NCBI GenBank assembly: GCA_964200075.2
Contig: CAXNAA020000098.1
Location: 1 to 28,441, forward strand
From: Sphacelaria rigidula
Lineage: Eukaryota > Phaeophyceae > Sphacelariales
Direction of reading: 5' to 3'
Length of the DNA stretch: 28,441 nt
The notes under the pieces are model-generated. The model ran no database searches. It was not told where the DNA came from and saw only the letters and a list, made by a program, of their open reading frames with translations. Positions 1 through 10,700 of the stretch are shown one piece after another; position 1 is the stretch's first letter, and each line of letters begins with the position of its first letter. The position numbers and the translations under genes were made by a program.

Positions 1-169
1 CTGCCTCATGGGTGTCTCACCATGGGGGGTCGTGGCATGGTACAGAGTAGTACGTCGAGTATCGGGTGGTATGCACAGTACTGGCAGGACCTCTATAAAG
101 AGTAAGGGCAATCAACAGAACACGCCGAAACGTCAATGAGCAGGCAAACGCCAAGTACTTTGTCGGCGA

Positions 170-236
170 AGAAAGTCTGCCCGTTAATGACATAGTTTTT
201 GCAAGCTCTATGGGAAATTAACGGGCAGGAGTTTCT
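170..236. repeat. 67-bp imperfect hairpin
   Basis: CTGCCCGTTAAT at 177-188 is the exact reverse complement of 217-228. Pairing continues outward (AAGAAA with TTTCTT) and inward (CATAG with CTATG), leaving a loop of about ten bases. It lies eight bases before the left end of the inverted-repeat element that starts at 244. It may be a small foldback element or a structured RNA; function unknown. Confidence 0.6.
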
Positions 237-440
237 TCAATGTTGGCACCCTCCCCCTCAGATAGGATTTGTGACAACTGTGAGGGTATTTCAGGAAGAT
301 CGCTCGGAAAGAAACATCGGTGTTGAATATCGAACAGAATAAAAATTTCGATGCGATATGTTCAACGTATCGACCTCAAGACGTCAATACCGATATTTTT
401 TTCGATACGCGGAACATGACCGGATACGTATCGATACTCG

Positions 441-475
441 ATACGATATGATACGATATGATACGATATGATACG
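441..475. repeat. 10-bp tandem repeat ATACGATATG, about 3.5 copies
   Basis: ATACGATATG is repeated three times exactly, then ATACG. It sits in the left subterminal region of the 244-1736 element, within a longer CGATA-rich stretch. Confidence 0.85.
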
Positions 476-1018
476 GCTGTTTTGGTGGGGACACAGCTTG
501 CAAGACCTCACGGTATTACACTGACACTAGCAACCTAACCCGGAGTGGATGCTTGCCTGATTGTATGAAGGTGCAGCAGCACCAGGGTGTGATTTGTAAT
601 TTGTCATCTGACATCACAGGAGTGGCGGCACAAGACGCGGCGTGATGCTTCGGTTTGACAAAAATGGGTGATCGTGCAAGGGGCAAGTCGCAAAAGAGAT
701 AGTCGATCACAACTCGGGGTGTGATGCATGATAGATGGTGTGTTGTTCAAGCCGGTGATATACCAAAGTATATTCTGCGGCCAGTTCCGTCATCTTTCTA
801 TCGAATTTGAGCATTTACCTCGGCTCTGCGCACTGCGAACGCACTCATTATTCAATAACAAACGCGCCAAAAGTCGAAACTGGGCGATAAATAATGACGA
901 ATGCAAATGCGCGCTCGCTTTTTCTGTTTTCCATGCTGTATCAAACAAGGGATGAGACAGCAGCACAGGTCCAATTTTTTCACTGTCGCCGACACAACGG
1001 AATATACTCTCCAGACAC

Positions 1019-1243
1019 CTGAAACTCCGCGGGTAACTCCGCTTGCTCGCTCTCTTCACTCTTGGTTGAGGGCACCGGGGCAGCCCCTGGTGCAGCAGCA
1101 GCAGCCGTAGCAGACACAGATACGAACGGGTTCGCAAAAACATCGACCGTAGCAGACACGGATATAGACGGTTTGGCAGAAACGTCGACCGCAGACTCTG
1201 CGCTACCGCCTTCCACAAAGCCGAAAGTCTGAAGGCGGCTCAT
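1019..1243 (-). CDS. Candidate minus-strand first exon, function unknown
   Basis: An open frame starts at an ATG (1243) and runs 75 codons to a possible 5' splice site (CAG|GTGTCT on the minus strand, GT at 1018-1017). If unspliced it runs on to a stop near 980. The predicted peptide is Ala/Ser/Val-rich, low in complexity, and holds two copies of a 14-residue repeat (VDVSAKPSISVSAT and a variant) followed by an Ala run. Conservation of the reading frame across the 42-bp DNA repeat is the main sign that it may be coding. It lies wholly inside the 244-1736 inverted-repeat element. No family is recognised. It could equally be a chance frame. Confidence 0.25.
1106..1189. repeat. 42-bp tandem repeat, two copies
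   Basis: Copies at 1106-1147 and 1148-1189, each starting CGTAGCAGACAC. They differ at several scattered positions but have identical length, equal to 14 codons. Confidence 0.85.
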
Positions 1244-2150
1244 GTTGCAGACCGGTGTGGTTCGCAGCAGTGGATATGTGTTGTGTGGTGTGTATGGAGT
1301 GTGGTGGGTGGCGGGGTGGCGGGCAGTGGGGTGATGGGCGGTGTGACGATGTGCTGTCTACCACCCCCCTCCCGGTAAAATAAATATATATATCGACCAT
1401 ATCAATATCTGATATTGACATTGATGTTGATACGTATCGACAAATACCGGCTTGGGAAGCGGCGATACCGATACGCCGTAAAGACCGATATTATCGAAAT
1501 CGCATCGAGTATCGATATCCGATTTCAGCACTGTGAAACATGTAGAATGGTATTCAGGGGTATCGTACTACATATTTCACTGTTCAAAATCGAAAGTTCC
1601 TTGCTTGAACGCTTTATACCCGTCACAATGAACGACTGCTTTCCAAGAAAACCATATGTTATTTCCGGACTTCCCCTGGGGTCCAATCCTAACCCTTCGA
1701 GGTTGTCACAAATCCTATCTGAGGGGGAGGGTGCCAGCGGTTTCCGTCGCTGGATCAGACCCCGTTTGGGACCGTCGGGAGTGATATTCAAACTACAGCT
1801 GATGCGGCTTCGAAATTTAAAGAAACACCCCGTGCTTGCAAGCGCGTCGTACTACGGTAGTATTGTTCGACAACCTCACCGCGAAACCGGTTCTCAACAC
1901 AGCCACGGCGGAAGTGGCCACACGAGGCGTGATAGCTGGTTCAGACTGGATGAAGCGCTTCGCATGGGCACTGCTGGCGAAACAACCCCAAGCGTGAGAC
2001 TAATCCTTACCCCCGTTGTGTGTGTGTGCAGCTTTGTTGTGGGGCATCCATTTTATCCAACTGACGACTGTACTGTAGTGATGCTGTACTCTGGTGATGG
2101 TATATTTCAGCAGACTGCTGAATGATGCTGCGTTTCAAAGATCGCTGGCG

Positions 2151-2282
2151 TCTGTCGCCGCATTGGATCATTTCGCTGACGGCGGTCGTCGCCGGCGCAA
2201 CAGTATGAAGTCTCTGTCTGTCGCCGCATTGGATCATTTCGCTGACGGCGGTCGTCGCCGGCGCAACAGTATGAAGTCTCCC
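2151..2282. repeat. 66-bp tandem duplication, nearly perfect
   Basis: Copies at 2151-2216 and 2217-2282 begin TCTGTCGCCGCATTGG and are identical except for the last few bases. The period is 22 codons. A plus-strand frame stays open through both copies, giving a repeated peptide rich in Arg (GGRRRRNS), but no start, family or splice context makes it a convincing gene. Confidence 0.9.
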
Positions 2283-2709
2283 TCAGATACTCAACAAGAG
2301 GCGCTCGAAAACTCGATGACTAGTCCAAAGAAGTATGTTTTCAGCATGCTTTGTCACGTCTTCCGTAGCGCTTAGACGCGGGTACTGCTCAAAAAAAGAT
2401 GCCGCACAATCGATGACGGCGGTTTTTCTGTTGGATTGCTCATCATCATGCTTGCCCTGCCGTGCAGAAACTCCTGGGTTAGGGTTACATGGTCGAAACC
2501 GGTTGCGAATCCCGACCCTTTTGGACAAAGCAATTGAAATTTCGATGGTCCGTTGAACCTCATCCAAATGTTGAACATCAAAAACAAATCCAGGCTGTTA
2601 TATGCTTTAACAAGTATAGGATTTCCACAACACGAGTGCTTTCAGAAACAATCCCAGATGATTTCGTTATTGACACAAGCTTCGAAGCTTCTACTGATGA
2701 TGTAGGAAT

Positions 2710-2956
2710 GAGTCATCCTACGATAGGGGGGGGGTATTTGATTGCCCTCCCCAAAAGGCTCGAAAGTGTGTCAGACGACCTGCCATACTCACGGTGCGCT
2801 TGTATTTGGTTCAAAACGGTGTCAATCGGCATGGGAGGGCATTATTCACTATAACAAGCTCGTTCGAGCAACCGTTGCTCCTTTCAACGACGATTTGACT
2901 TGGACTTTCGTGCAAGATATGGCCCACAATACCCCCCCCCTATCGTAGGATGGCTC
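2710..2956. mobile_element. MITE-like foldback element, 247 bp
   Basis: Bases 2714-2738 are the exact reverse complement of 2928-2952 (CATCCTACGATA, nine G, TATT). The match extends to 2710 and 2956 with one mismatch. Palindromes inside it (GCTCGTTCGAGC and GAGCAACCGTTGCTC near 2858-2880) would strengthen folding. There is no open frame of note. Size and structure suit a non-autonomous miniature inverted-repeat element; a target-site duplication is not evident. Confidence 0.55.
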
Positions 2957-3640
2957 GTATATGGCATGTACTCTCCAGTTCTTGAAACATAATTTTGAAA
3001 AACCCGTAGTCCTCAGCCTACCATCGCACTGTATTTGCACACCAAAGCAAGTTGGATCGAACAAAATATGGTCGCGTTGAATAATTTTGGTCGCGTTTCG
3101 TACTTCGACAGGGATACGAGTCAGTGCAAGCACGCACCGGTATGGTGCTATACTGGACGGTACCAAACCGTGCAGGAACGTGCGGTGTCGTACTACAGAG
3201 TACGCGGTGCGCTGCGTTTCGCTACAATTCGCATGCGTGGTAACACAGGGGTGCTATATGCCATCAGCTGCGATATGCGTTACGAACAGTGTGAGCCAAA
3301 GTGTCCGTGTGTGCATCTGCTTTCGTACAGCAGGAGGTGAAAGAAACGCCCGCGAAGTGTAGTACAGATAGCACAGGACTATCTGTACTCCTTGCTTACA
3401 GTGTGACGTGAAAAAGACTTGAACGACATGAATCTTTGTACTGCCTGTACTGTCCATGCGTGTATACGCAAGCCGGTCGTCCACCGCGCCGTAACACGCA
3501 GTTCCGTCGCCGATCCCCACCGGAAAGAAGGTGCTCAAGTTGTCAACAGAAGAAACACACCATACTTAACTACTGCAGTGTCTATCTATTCCTGTGGGCT
3601 ACTCTCACCTGGTGAGATCCGTTTCGAATGTACGAAAAGG
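2957..3640. other. Non-coding stretch, no gene seen
   Basis: Only short, unsupported frames are present. The one clear structure is the 29-base hairpin at 3361-3389. Confidence 0.5.
3361..3389. repeat. Perfect 11-bp stem-loop
   Basis: AGTACAGATAG (3361-3371) pairs exactly with CTATCTGTACT (3379-3389) around a 7-base loop. No transcript or protein context explains it. Confidence 0.8.
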
Positions 3641-3643
3641 AAC

Positions 3644-3673
3644 ATGTATATATATATATATATGTATATATAT
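3644..3673. repeat. TA microsatellite
   Basis: An alternating TA run, interrupted by a single G, lies between ACATG and TGGC. Confidence 0.9.
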
Positions 3674-3827
3674 GGCTTTAGACACCGGAACAACACTGGG
3701 CGACGTGGCAAACTAGGAGAAGTTTCGACAGACAGATAACGTCCTCAGTTGGTTGTTATTGGAGAAATGTTTCACGTAAAATGTGACTTGTCGGGAGGCG
3801 ACTTCAACCCCATTTGAGGCTTCAATC

Positions 3828-4409
3828 TCACTTTTCAGGATCATCTTGTTTATTTATCCTCCTCGTCTTACACAAGGGGACATCGACAAGCCAATCCGTG
3901 TGAGATACACCCAGCGGGCACGTTCGCAACATCTCGTCATATTCTTCCGGTCCGCAGTCGGGAGAGGCCGGGGCACGCGTCGGAGGACCCACCAAACTCG
4001 GGTGTTGCCCGTCCGAGACCGACCTCATCGAGACGGTGACTCTTTGCTGACGGACCGGTGCGCATGCCACCGAGTTGCGCTACCCGTAGGCATGACGTTG
4101 GTGTTACTCCAACGCCGGGGGAGGCAGCGACGTAGCGTGAACTCGAGCGGCCAGACCAAACTTCTCGGTGGTCGCTTCCCACTGTTTCCGGATAGCGATC
4201 AAGGATGCTTTCATAAGGAAATCAACCGCTTTAGACGGAGTACAGACTCCCCCGCCTCGACGAGCGACACGCAGGTCTCGTTCCTGTCGGTTTTGATGCA
4301 GCGAAGAACTCGCTGCCTTCTGGGAGGCGGTGGTGAACCTCCTACGTCGGAGGGACGCGGACAGAGTGCATGGAGTGGGGGGCGGGAACTGAGGGGCGAT
4401 ACTACGCCT
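3828..4409 (-). pseudogene. Coding-like minus-strand fragments, unidentified, frame broken
   Basis: Two minus-strand open frames look protein-like. One runs from 4409 to a stop at 4106-4104. It has no early Met and includes SKAVDFLMKASLIAIRKQWE, which looks like an amphipathic helix. The second, 4070 to 3828, includes EEYDEMLRTCPLGVSHTDWL and a basic C-terminus. They lie in different frames about 40 bases apart, so a frameshift or an intron would be needed to join them. The stretch is more GC-rich than its surroundings. No family is recognised; it may be a degraded gene or part of a transposon. Weak support overall. Confidence 0.25.
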
Positions 4410-4514
4410 TCAACCAGAGCATTCGCGACTATCACGCTGAAACAGTTGTCCTTAGGATCTCTCGACGCACTAAGACGGCGAGTGACAGAAAGTATGCGTC
4501 ACCCGATCCAGTAA

Positions 4515-6090
4515 CAGTTTCGACGTTATGGTGATCCTCTGGGCTACGCACGGTGACTGCACAGCGATCAGCATCAGACAGCCGACCCAAAACCTCTCGC
4601 ACGTGCTCGACTAGTTTGATACTGACCCTCTCGTCTTATAAACTGGGGTAGGGTGTTCTTGTATGTTTAGAGCTTGGGTATTCAGCAGTCAAACTCGACA
4701 TGGTCTTGGTGGGTATGTCGGCATCCGCCAAAACGTCTCAAAAGCTGATGTTCTTTTTATCGTGTATCGTGCATGTTCCATCCGAGATAATGATACCCAC
4801 CTAGGTATCCATATGGAATGCCACAGCTGTATGGGATATCCATCTGGTGCGTCCATCTAGGATATTCATCTGGAATATCAGTCTATCCAGGATCTCACAT
4901 CCATCTGGCATGTCAATCTGGGACGCCCGCCTCGGCGTATACGGCACGTCATTCTATCAGCTCGCGTCAACCAAGATGCATGCCCCTGAAGTGTGCTCTG
5001 CCACGTACTCTAGCCCAGATCTTTACTCTACCAGTGCACACTGCTCGGCGCTCCGCCAGCGCACGCTAACTTCTAACCCATGTATTGTAACTGACACAGA
5101 AGATTTCCACGGGTTTGGGTCAGGGTAAGGGCTACTTCGATCTCAACTTAGCTATTCGCAATAAATTGGACAAAACTCACTAACGTTACAATGCCATTTC
5201 GCGCCCACTGGCTGGAACTCTTCCGTGATGGCAGGACCCCTGGCCGATCGTCAAGGAGGCGCTGTACTTTCTGCATATCCCCGCTTTTTTGGCTTTCTGC
5301 AGCAACCGTCTTTTCGTTGCTCGCCCTCCGCGGAGAAACGGTGAGGAGAGCAAGGATCCTTTGGGAAAGTGTCATAACTGGTTGCACATCAATGTCTCCC
5401 GACACATACGCAGAATCACGTTGTCTTGAATGTTGAAAATTGAACTGAGCTTGGAGATATTTCACTCGCGTGGTGCTCTCGAGTCTATCCAGCTTTCACA
5501 CAGTACTGTCCGACACAATCAGTCGCAAGGACATCGTAGATCGCCACTACTAACAATGTTTTCGTGAGATTGAGAGTAAAAAGCGGTCAATTAGTGAATG
5601 AAACGTTTCTGTTCCGAAATGACCCTCCACGAGGCCCGATATGCTTTCTGCAGCAGCTTGCCGCTGAGGTCCTTGATGCCCCTGAGTAGGATGTCGACGT
5701 GTAGCTATAAGCACACGCTAGTGATGCAAATAAAGAAAAGCACACACGGAGTGCAAAAATGGCTGAGAGCAAGCGAATGATCAAAGCCACTCTCAATCAG
5801 CGTTCTACTCTCAATCTCACGAAAACGTTGTTTACTGCTATATACCACTACTACAGCATGGTCAGGAGAGGTGACTTTTTAATTTTGACTGCGACCATTG
5901 AGTGCGCTTCACCAGCACTGCCTCACTACACCGAAGAAGGCAATACATAACCTCTTGACCTATGCTGAAGACACTGTACTAGTGTGAGGCCGTGAAACGG
6001 GGTGACTACGAATCAATACATCGTCAGCACAAGCCTGGACTACGGAATGCAAGTTCAACCGTTCTCTCCATTCGTGTACCGTGAAAAAAA
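4515..6090. other. Non-coding stretch with a small satellite-like patch
   Basis: The only structure seen is a patch of ATCCATCTGG-type repeats at about 4800-4930. A minus-strand frame at 5148-5465 has no recognisable domain and no start or splice support. Confidence 0.45.
4800..4930. repeat. Degenerate ATCCATCTGG repeat patch
   Basis: TCCATCTGG / TCCATCTAGGATAT / TTCATCTGGAATAT motifs recur about every 15-25 bases. This is the same repeat family as the larger array at 16.5-17.2 kb, so it is a dispersed satellite-like sequence. Confidence 0.65.
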
Positions 6091-6096
6091 TTGCCA

Positions 6097-6393
6097 TCAC
6101 AACACCAGGTGTATAGAGTACTGCGGGACCATCCGCGCATCACTGTCGGCGTCACCAGCAGTGGCATACATCAAGCCAGCGACCTCGAAAAGACACGTTT
6201 CAACAGAACCCATAACCATGACATCCTGCTTTCTGTGGACGTGGGGCCTCCCAGCGTCAAAGAGGGTGATGCGTTGTCTGATGGAGAGCTCCACGGGACT
6301 GGAGTCAGAGTGCGCGGTGACGGTGGTGGTGGAGGCGGTGTCGGCGCTGATGCCGGCGGGGTTGCGGACGATGGGAATGTGGAGGGTAAACAT
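6097..6393 (-). CDS. Candidate minus-strand exon, function unknown
   Basis: A 98-codon minus-strand frame begins at ATG (6393) and ends at TGA (6097). The first half uses mostly C- or G-ending codons and is rich in Ser/Thr/Ala (for example PAGISADTASTTTVTAHS), then becomes less biased. A plus-strand frame over the same DNA is Gly-rich and looks like its shadow. A possible splice site upstream (GCAG|GTAGCC) is not decisive. No family recognised. Confidence 0.22.
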   Translation of the reverse strand: MFTLHIPIVRNPAGISADTASTTTVTAHSDSSPVELSIRQRITLFDAGRPHVHRKQDVMVMGSVETCLFEVAGLMYATAGDADSDARMVPQYSIHLVL

Positions 6394-6724
6394 CAGACCG
6401 CCTGGCTACCTGCGTCTGGAAAGTTTGCGACTCTTGATGTAGGTGGCGGGCGTTCAGAGGATACGAGAGACGATGCAGTGCTGCATGAGAACACGGCCAC
6501 ACCAGTAGAACCGCCGGTGAGGGGGAGAGAGAGAACGCTGAAGGAGTGGAGAGGACAGGGGGATACTCGCTATGCAAGACTTTTCAGTTTTGTGTGTTCG
6601 CTTGGCGTATGTTGGCCTGACAGAGGGATGTAGAGAACTCCATTTTCCCAAGACCTTATCGAGTCTTGACACTTTGTCCAAGCATCGTGTAGAGGTAGTA
6701 CCGCAAAAGACATAGCTCTACCAG

Positions 6725-6807
6725 TGACTTCCGCCAAACTCATGGCAATCACATACACCAGGCATCGCTTAATCAATGACTTCCGCCAAACCCATGGTAA
6801 TCGCATT
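6725..6807. repeat. 52-bp-spaced direct repeat
   Basis: TGACTTCCGCCAAACTCATGG at 6725 recurs, with a few substitutions, at 6777. The copies share about 26 of 30 bases. Confidence 0.75.
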
Positions 6808-6905
6808 ATGACACTGAAGACACATGTGATCCCTGCGCATTTCTGGTTTCCGCCTGCTCTTGAAACCTTCTCCACCAACGACGCTCGAACGAACTCGCTC
6901 ACAGC

Positions 6906-6991
6906 ATGACGAGCAACAGCGGCGAAAGCGCGAACAAGGCGACGAAGAAGAACAGCAACAACAAACGTCACCATCACCAGTCCGAGATGAA
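6906..6991 (+). CDS. Possible first exon of the GH95 gene (tentative)
   Basis: ATG at 6906 opens a short frame, rich in Ser/Asn/Lys/His, that stops just after a possible 5' splice site (GAA|GTAACC, GT at 6992-6993). Using that donor the exon is 86 nt and ends in phase 2. This joins in frame to an acceptor at 7688-7689 just before the first conserved GH95 residues. Only the phase and position support it. It encodes no signal peptide, whereas many GH95 enzymes are secreted. An overlapping longer plus-strand frame (6860-7567) is Gln/Glu-rich and equally unproven. Confidence 0.25.
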
Positions 6992-7424
6992 GTAACCAAC
7001 GAAGAACATTCTGCGCGAGAAGGTCTCCCGCGAGAGGAGGACTTCCAGGTTTCCAAATTGACACGCATCAAAGTCACTACCACTGACAAATCCGATGTTG
7101 GTCATAGCTCCGAACAGCAGCATGTGAACTCAACTGTTTTGACGGGGAAGGGAGAACAGGGTGTGCAACCGCCGCTGAACAGCAATGCGGCAAAGGACGC
7201 CCGGGGACCCAGCTCATCATCTTCGTCTGCTCGATGCTACCCCGAAGGTGAACATTCTAAGTATCGTCAGCATTTGAACACTGAATCGCCTGTTGATGGA
7301 AGGACGAGAGATATTGTCCTGCTTTGTTTTGTGAAAACCCGAAGTCCGCGTATTTCGCATCGTGTAGGACCTGGTATTTTTAGGAGTGTTTTTGCCAAAA
7401 CAGCACCCGATGTTGTCAGAGATA

Positions 7425-7453
7425 CCACGAGCTTGATGGTCTCAAGCTCGTGG
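7425..7453. repeat. Perfect 12-bp stem-loop
   Basis: CCACGAGCTTGA (7425-7436) pairs exactly with TCAAGCTCGTGG (7442-7453) around a 5-base loop. It lies upstream of the first conserved GH95 exon. Confidence 0.8.
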
Positions 7454-7689
7454 ATGAAACGAAGGAGGAAATCGCCCCTGCCAAAATACGTAAATTCTTC
7501 GTTGCATGAAATGCGGGCTTCATTCTCTCTTTATGTTCCGCTCATTGTATGCGTCGTACATTCCTAGGGCTGTAGTAACACGCTGGTAGTCTCAAGCGTA
7601 CACAAGACGGTCAATATTTGGGTGAACAATTAATAGTGTAAGTATCTCGGCGTTCTCAGATTAAACTCTGTGACTTCAGGCGTACACAG

Positions 7690-7789
7690 GATGGACCTCT
7701 GGGACAATCAACCAGGGTATGACTGGACGACGGCCTACATGCTCGGAAACGGGCACCTCGGTGCCATTTTGGGGATGGGAACAACAAAG
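7690..7789 (+). CDS. GH95 exon E1 (N-terminal block)
   Basis: Encodes LWDNQPGYDW, then LGNGHLGAILG, the GH95 N-terminal signature. The 5' end is either 7690 (acceptor CACAG at 7685-7689) or 7680 (acceptor TTCAG ending 7679). The 3' end is AAG|GCAAGA with GC instead of GT at 7790-7791. It ends in phase 0, matching E2. Confidence 0.75.
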
Positions 7790-10700
7790 GCAAGATGGGC
7801 GAAAATATGTGTAGCAAATCGTGCAGGTGCCGGTCGACCCGGTGGCTCAGTCGATCACCTCAGAATCTTCTGACGGTTGGCTCGTGTCTCGGTGAAGTCA
7901 CACGATCCGGGATTTTTCTCTCACCATGCCCAACTTGTTCCGTCTCGGGAGGGATGCGTGGTCAATGGTCACACGACTAAGGCAGGCAACAAATGAGTAC
8001 ACCATGCCCAACGGTGGAGAGCAACTATGTCGTGGGTACACGAATATTTGACTTCACGGTCGACGCGGAAAGGGACCTCTGAACCCCTCTCGCGACAAAA
8101 CGTAAGGCAAGCACCGCAGAAAAAAGATGGGGCACTAAACAAAAGAAAAGAAGAACTCTCGTGTTGGCCTCTCTCCTATATGACCCAGCTAATGCGCCGA
8201 TATTCACCGAAAAGTGTGGGCTGGCGCTCAGAATGGATTGAATGACAACACACACATACATACAATCTATTATACGAAGATTGTGTCGGCATATCTGCTC
8301 TAAAGTTCTTTCATGCGTTCGACACTTTGAGCGCTAAGCGCTCTTTTTCGACATGAAAGTCGCGGGCCACTTACTTTCGTCTCTTTTACGCATGCTTTAT
8401 GTGCGTTTTGTCGATTTTTTTTGCGTCATTTTTCTGTGTCATATTCTGCAGGTCAAATTTCGATACGGATGAAGATCAAGCGATTGTCGATCGTCTGCTG
8501 TGTCGTTATGGGTTCGAATAAATGTTCGACGGCGGTTGAAAAAAATCGAACAGTTTTCACTTGTATATCATATTCTCGACGTGGTCCATGTGTCATGTTC
8601 TTGTGACTGACAGGCAAACCATGAAGAGTTGCCACACGTTACCATACACTGTATTTCAGATATAAAAGGTTCCCACCTCTTATCACCGACGTGTTCCAAA
8701 CGATCAGGACACGATATACATGAGCGAAGCCGGTCTGTGGGCGGGCAAAGGTCATCGAAAAGGAGCCAAATTCCCACAATCGCCGGACAAGTGAGCCTCA
8801 TGTCTTCTTCGAGTACGCTACTTTTGTATACACGTGTTTTGGCATACAGTCAGCATACAGCCGGTCATACTGCCGCACGATGGGGGACTGGAGCCGCTGA
8901 AAATGAACAGCGATCATTGTACGTATATTGCAAGGTAGTCGTGGTGGTCCGGTGCTTCCCCCTCGCATTTTTTGCCGATCCCATTTCATCGATCGATCGT
9001 TTGTGGTTCGGTCACGTGTCAAGGCACATGTTAAGAAGTGTTCCGGCTTCTACATACACGTTTGGGCCTTGTTCCCTCCTGCAAATATTCCCCACACTAG
9101 CCCCTTCCCTATAAAGCTAAACTAACCCCTTCCCTATAGGGCTAATTTGCGGTGGCAACGAGGGGCTTCCGGGGCTCCCCTTTTCCGTCGGCTAGCACTT
9201 ATGGTTTGCAGCTCTTTCTTTGGTTGCGATATTTTGTGTTCCTCCGTGTGTGCTGCCCCACTATGCCGTCCCCTCGAAGGAGGATTGACGGGACAACGGT
9301 GCAATCGTGTATTGAAATCGCGTTGGACTTCCCAAAACGTTTGCGGCGGGCCGCCAAAATCTCGTGAGTGCGTTTGATTTGCCGAAATCGAGGCCGGGTT
9401 GGAAGTCACGCCCCCCCTGATCCGAGGGCGGACGCATCCATCAGGGACGGTCCTTCTCTTGCGAATATCATCCACCGTACTCCACAGGGACTCTTGGAAG
9501 TGACCACTCGCGGGAAGTGGCCCTCTCCCTAGGTATTTCCAACGCGAATGGTGTTGAAAGAGTGACTGCACTCATCGTCACAACACCACAAACTACACGA
9601 AGAACCTTCAGGCGTAGTGCACCACAGCGAGATCACACGAACATATCAACATATCATTGGATGCACTCGACGATGTCGCACGGTACAGTGCAGTTAAACA
9701 GTAAAACGCCGTGAAATATTCATTTCATGCTCCCGCTTTGTGGCACCATCTAGTTGTGGTCTGGTAAGAGGTTGGTGTCAATTATGTTCACACGCATACC
9801 CAGGTTAGAGTGCACACGACTATCTGATACAATAGTTTGGACTTGATTCACGCATGGACACAACCGTACAAGAGAGTTTCGTGTTCAACTCCCTATGAGC
9901 ACAGCCGCAGTTTGCCCAGGAAACCCGTTCAGACCACCATCACCTCCTGCCCCCCCCCCCCCCCCCCCCCGCGCGCCCCGGCACCTCCCTCGCCCGATGC
10001 CTTCGGANNNNNNNNNNGTCTTTTGTTTCCACCCCCCCGTGCGCCCCCCCGCGCTTGGCCCCGGACCCCCCTCCACCCCACCACCCCCTCCTCCCCCCCC
10101 CCCCCCGTCATCGGTCATCGGTGCCACTTTCTGGTGACAGGTACAACGATTTCAAGAAAACCAGACATGCGTTACTGAAGGGCGACATCCAAGCGGCGCA
10201 AGACGCGGTAAAAAGACTTCCAACAGGTAGGCACGGGTTCATCAGCTCCTTCGAGTACGCAGGGGAAATCCATCTAGACTTTTCTCCAATAGCAGCTGGT
10301 GGTGGCAAAGGCGGTAAAGGGGATGGCGGGAAAGTGGAGGGGTACATGCGGCATCTGCACCTCAATAACGGGACAGGTGAGAAGCAGACTGTACTTGTGC
10401 CGTGCGGGTGTTGTAGGGGATGAGGGGATGAGGAGTGGAGGACACAATCAGGGGACGCCACTGTTCGGAAAAAAAAATGAAAGAAAATGAACGCTACGAA
10501 AGAGTATGCATATTTATCTATTTCAGTACCGGGTAGAATGATATACAAACCAATATTTCAAGGAACAACAAGGAGTGCCGGGGGGCAGGGATCATGATGT
10601 AACGGCTATGCTTTTTCAACCGCTTTTCCCACATGTTCACTTAATACAACACGGAATTGAGTGACCAGACCGGCGGTATGCTTCCCACGGTCGTGCCGCG

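Larger units (their letters stand above)
244..1736. mobile_element. Candidate DNA transposon with 35-bp terminal inverted repeats
   Basis: Bases 244-278 (beginning TGGCACCCTCCCCCTC) are the perfect reverse complement of 1702-1736. Inside both ends lie subterminal stretches rich in CGATAC / GTATCG (about 330-475 and 1410-1520), as often seen where transposases bind. I see no convincing target-site duplication in the flanks and no recognisable transposase in the 1.4-kb interior, so a non-autonomous or decayed element is the best reading. A chance arrangement of two unrelated inverted copies of a shorter repeat is the main alternative. Confidence 0.5.

Noticed and set aside
1415-2125. 236-codon plus-strand open frame
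   Set aside because: It crosses the right end of the inverted-repeat element, contains no recognisable motif and looks like a chance frame.
2466-2490. GGGTTAGGGTTA as a telomere tract
   Set aside because: Only two short units; too little to call.
3783-4514. 243-codon plus-strand open frame
   Set aside because: Basic, low-similarity composition. The minus-strand frames over the same DNA look more protein-like, and there is no start context or domain.
5148-5465. 105-codon minus-strand frame
   Set aside because: No family, codon-bias or splice evidence beyond openness.
6570-7064. Minus-strand frame with hydrophobic segments resembling membrane helices
   Set aside because: It is the complement of the Gln/Glu-rich stretch, which automatically yields Leu/Val-rich translation.
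6860-7567. 235-codon plus-strand Gln/Glu-rich frame
   Set aside because: The CAA/GAA-rich stretch is open in several frames on both strands, with no domain, so coding cannot be claimed.
9134-9571. 145-codon minus-strand frame
   Set aside because: It lies in the GH95 E2-E3 intron and has no recognised domain. It may be a repeat remnant, but that is not supportable here.
9837-10137. Proline- or glycine-rich proteins on both strands
   Set aside because: They translate poly-C/poly-G tracts and run through the 10-N gap.
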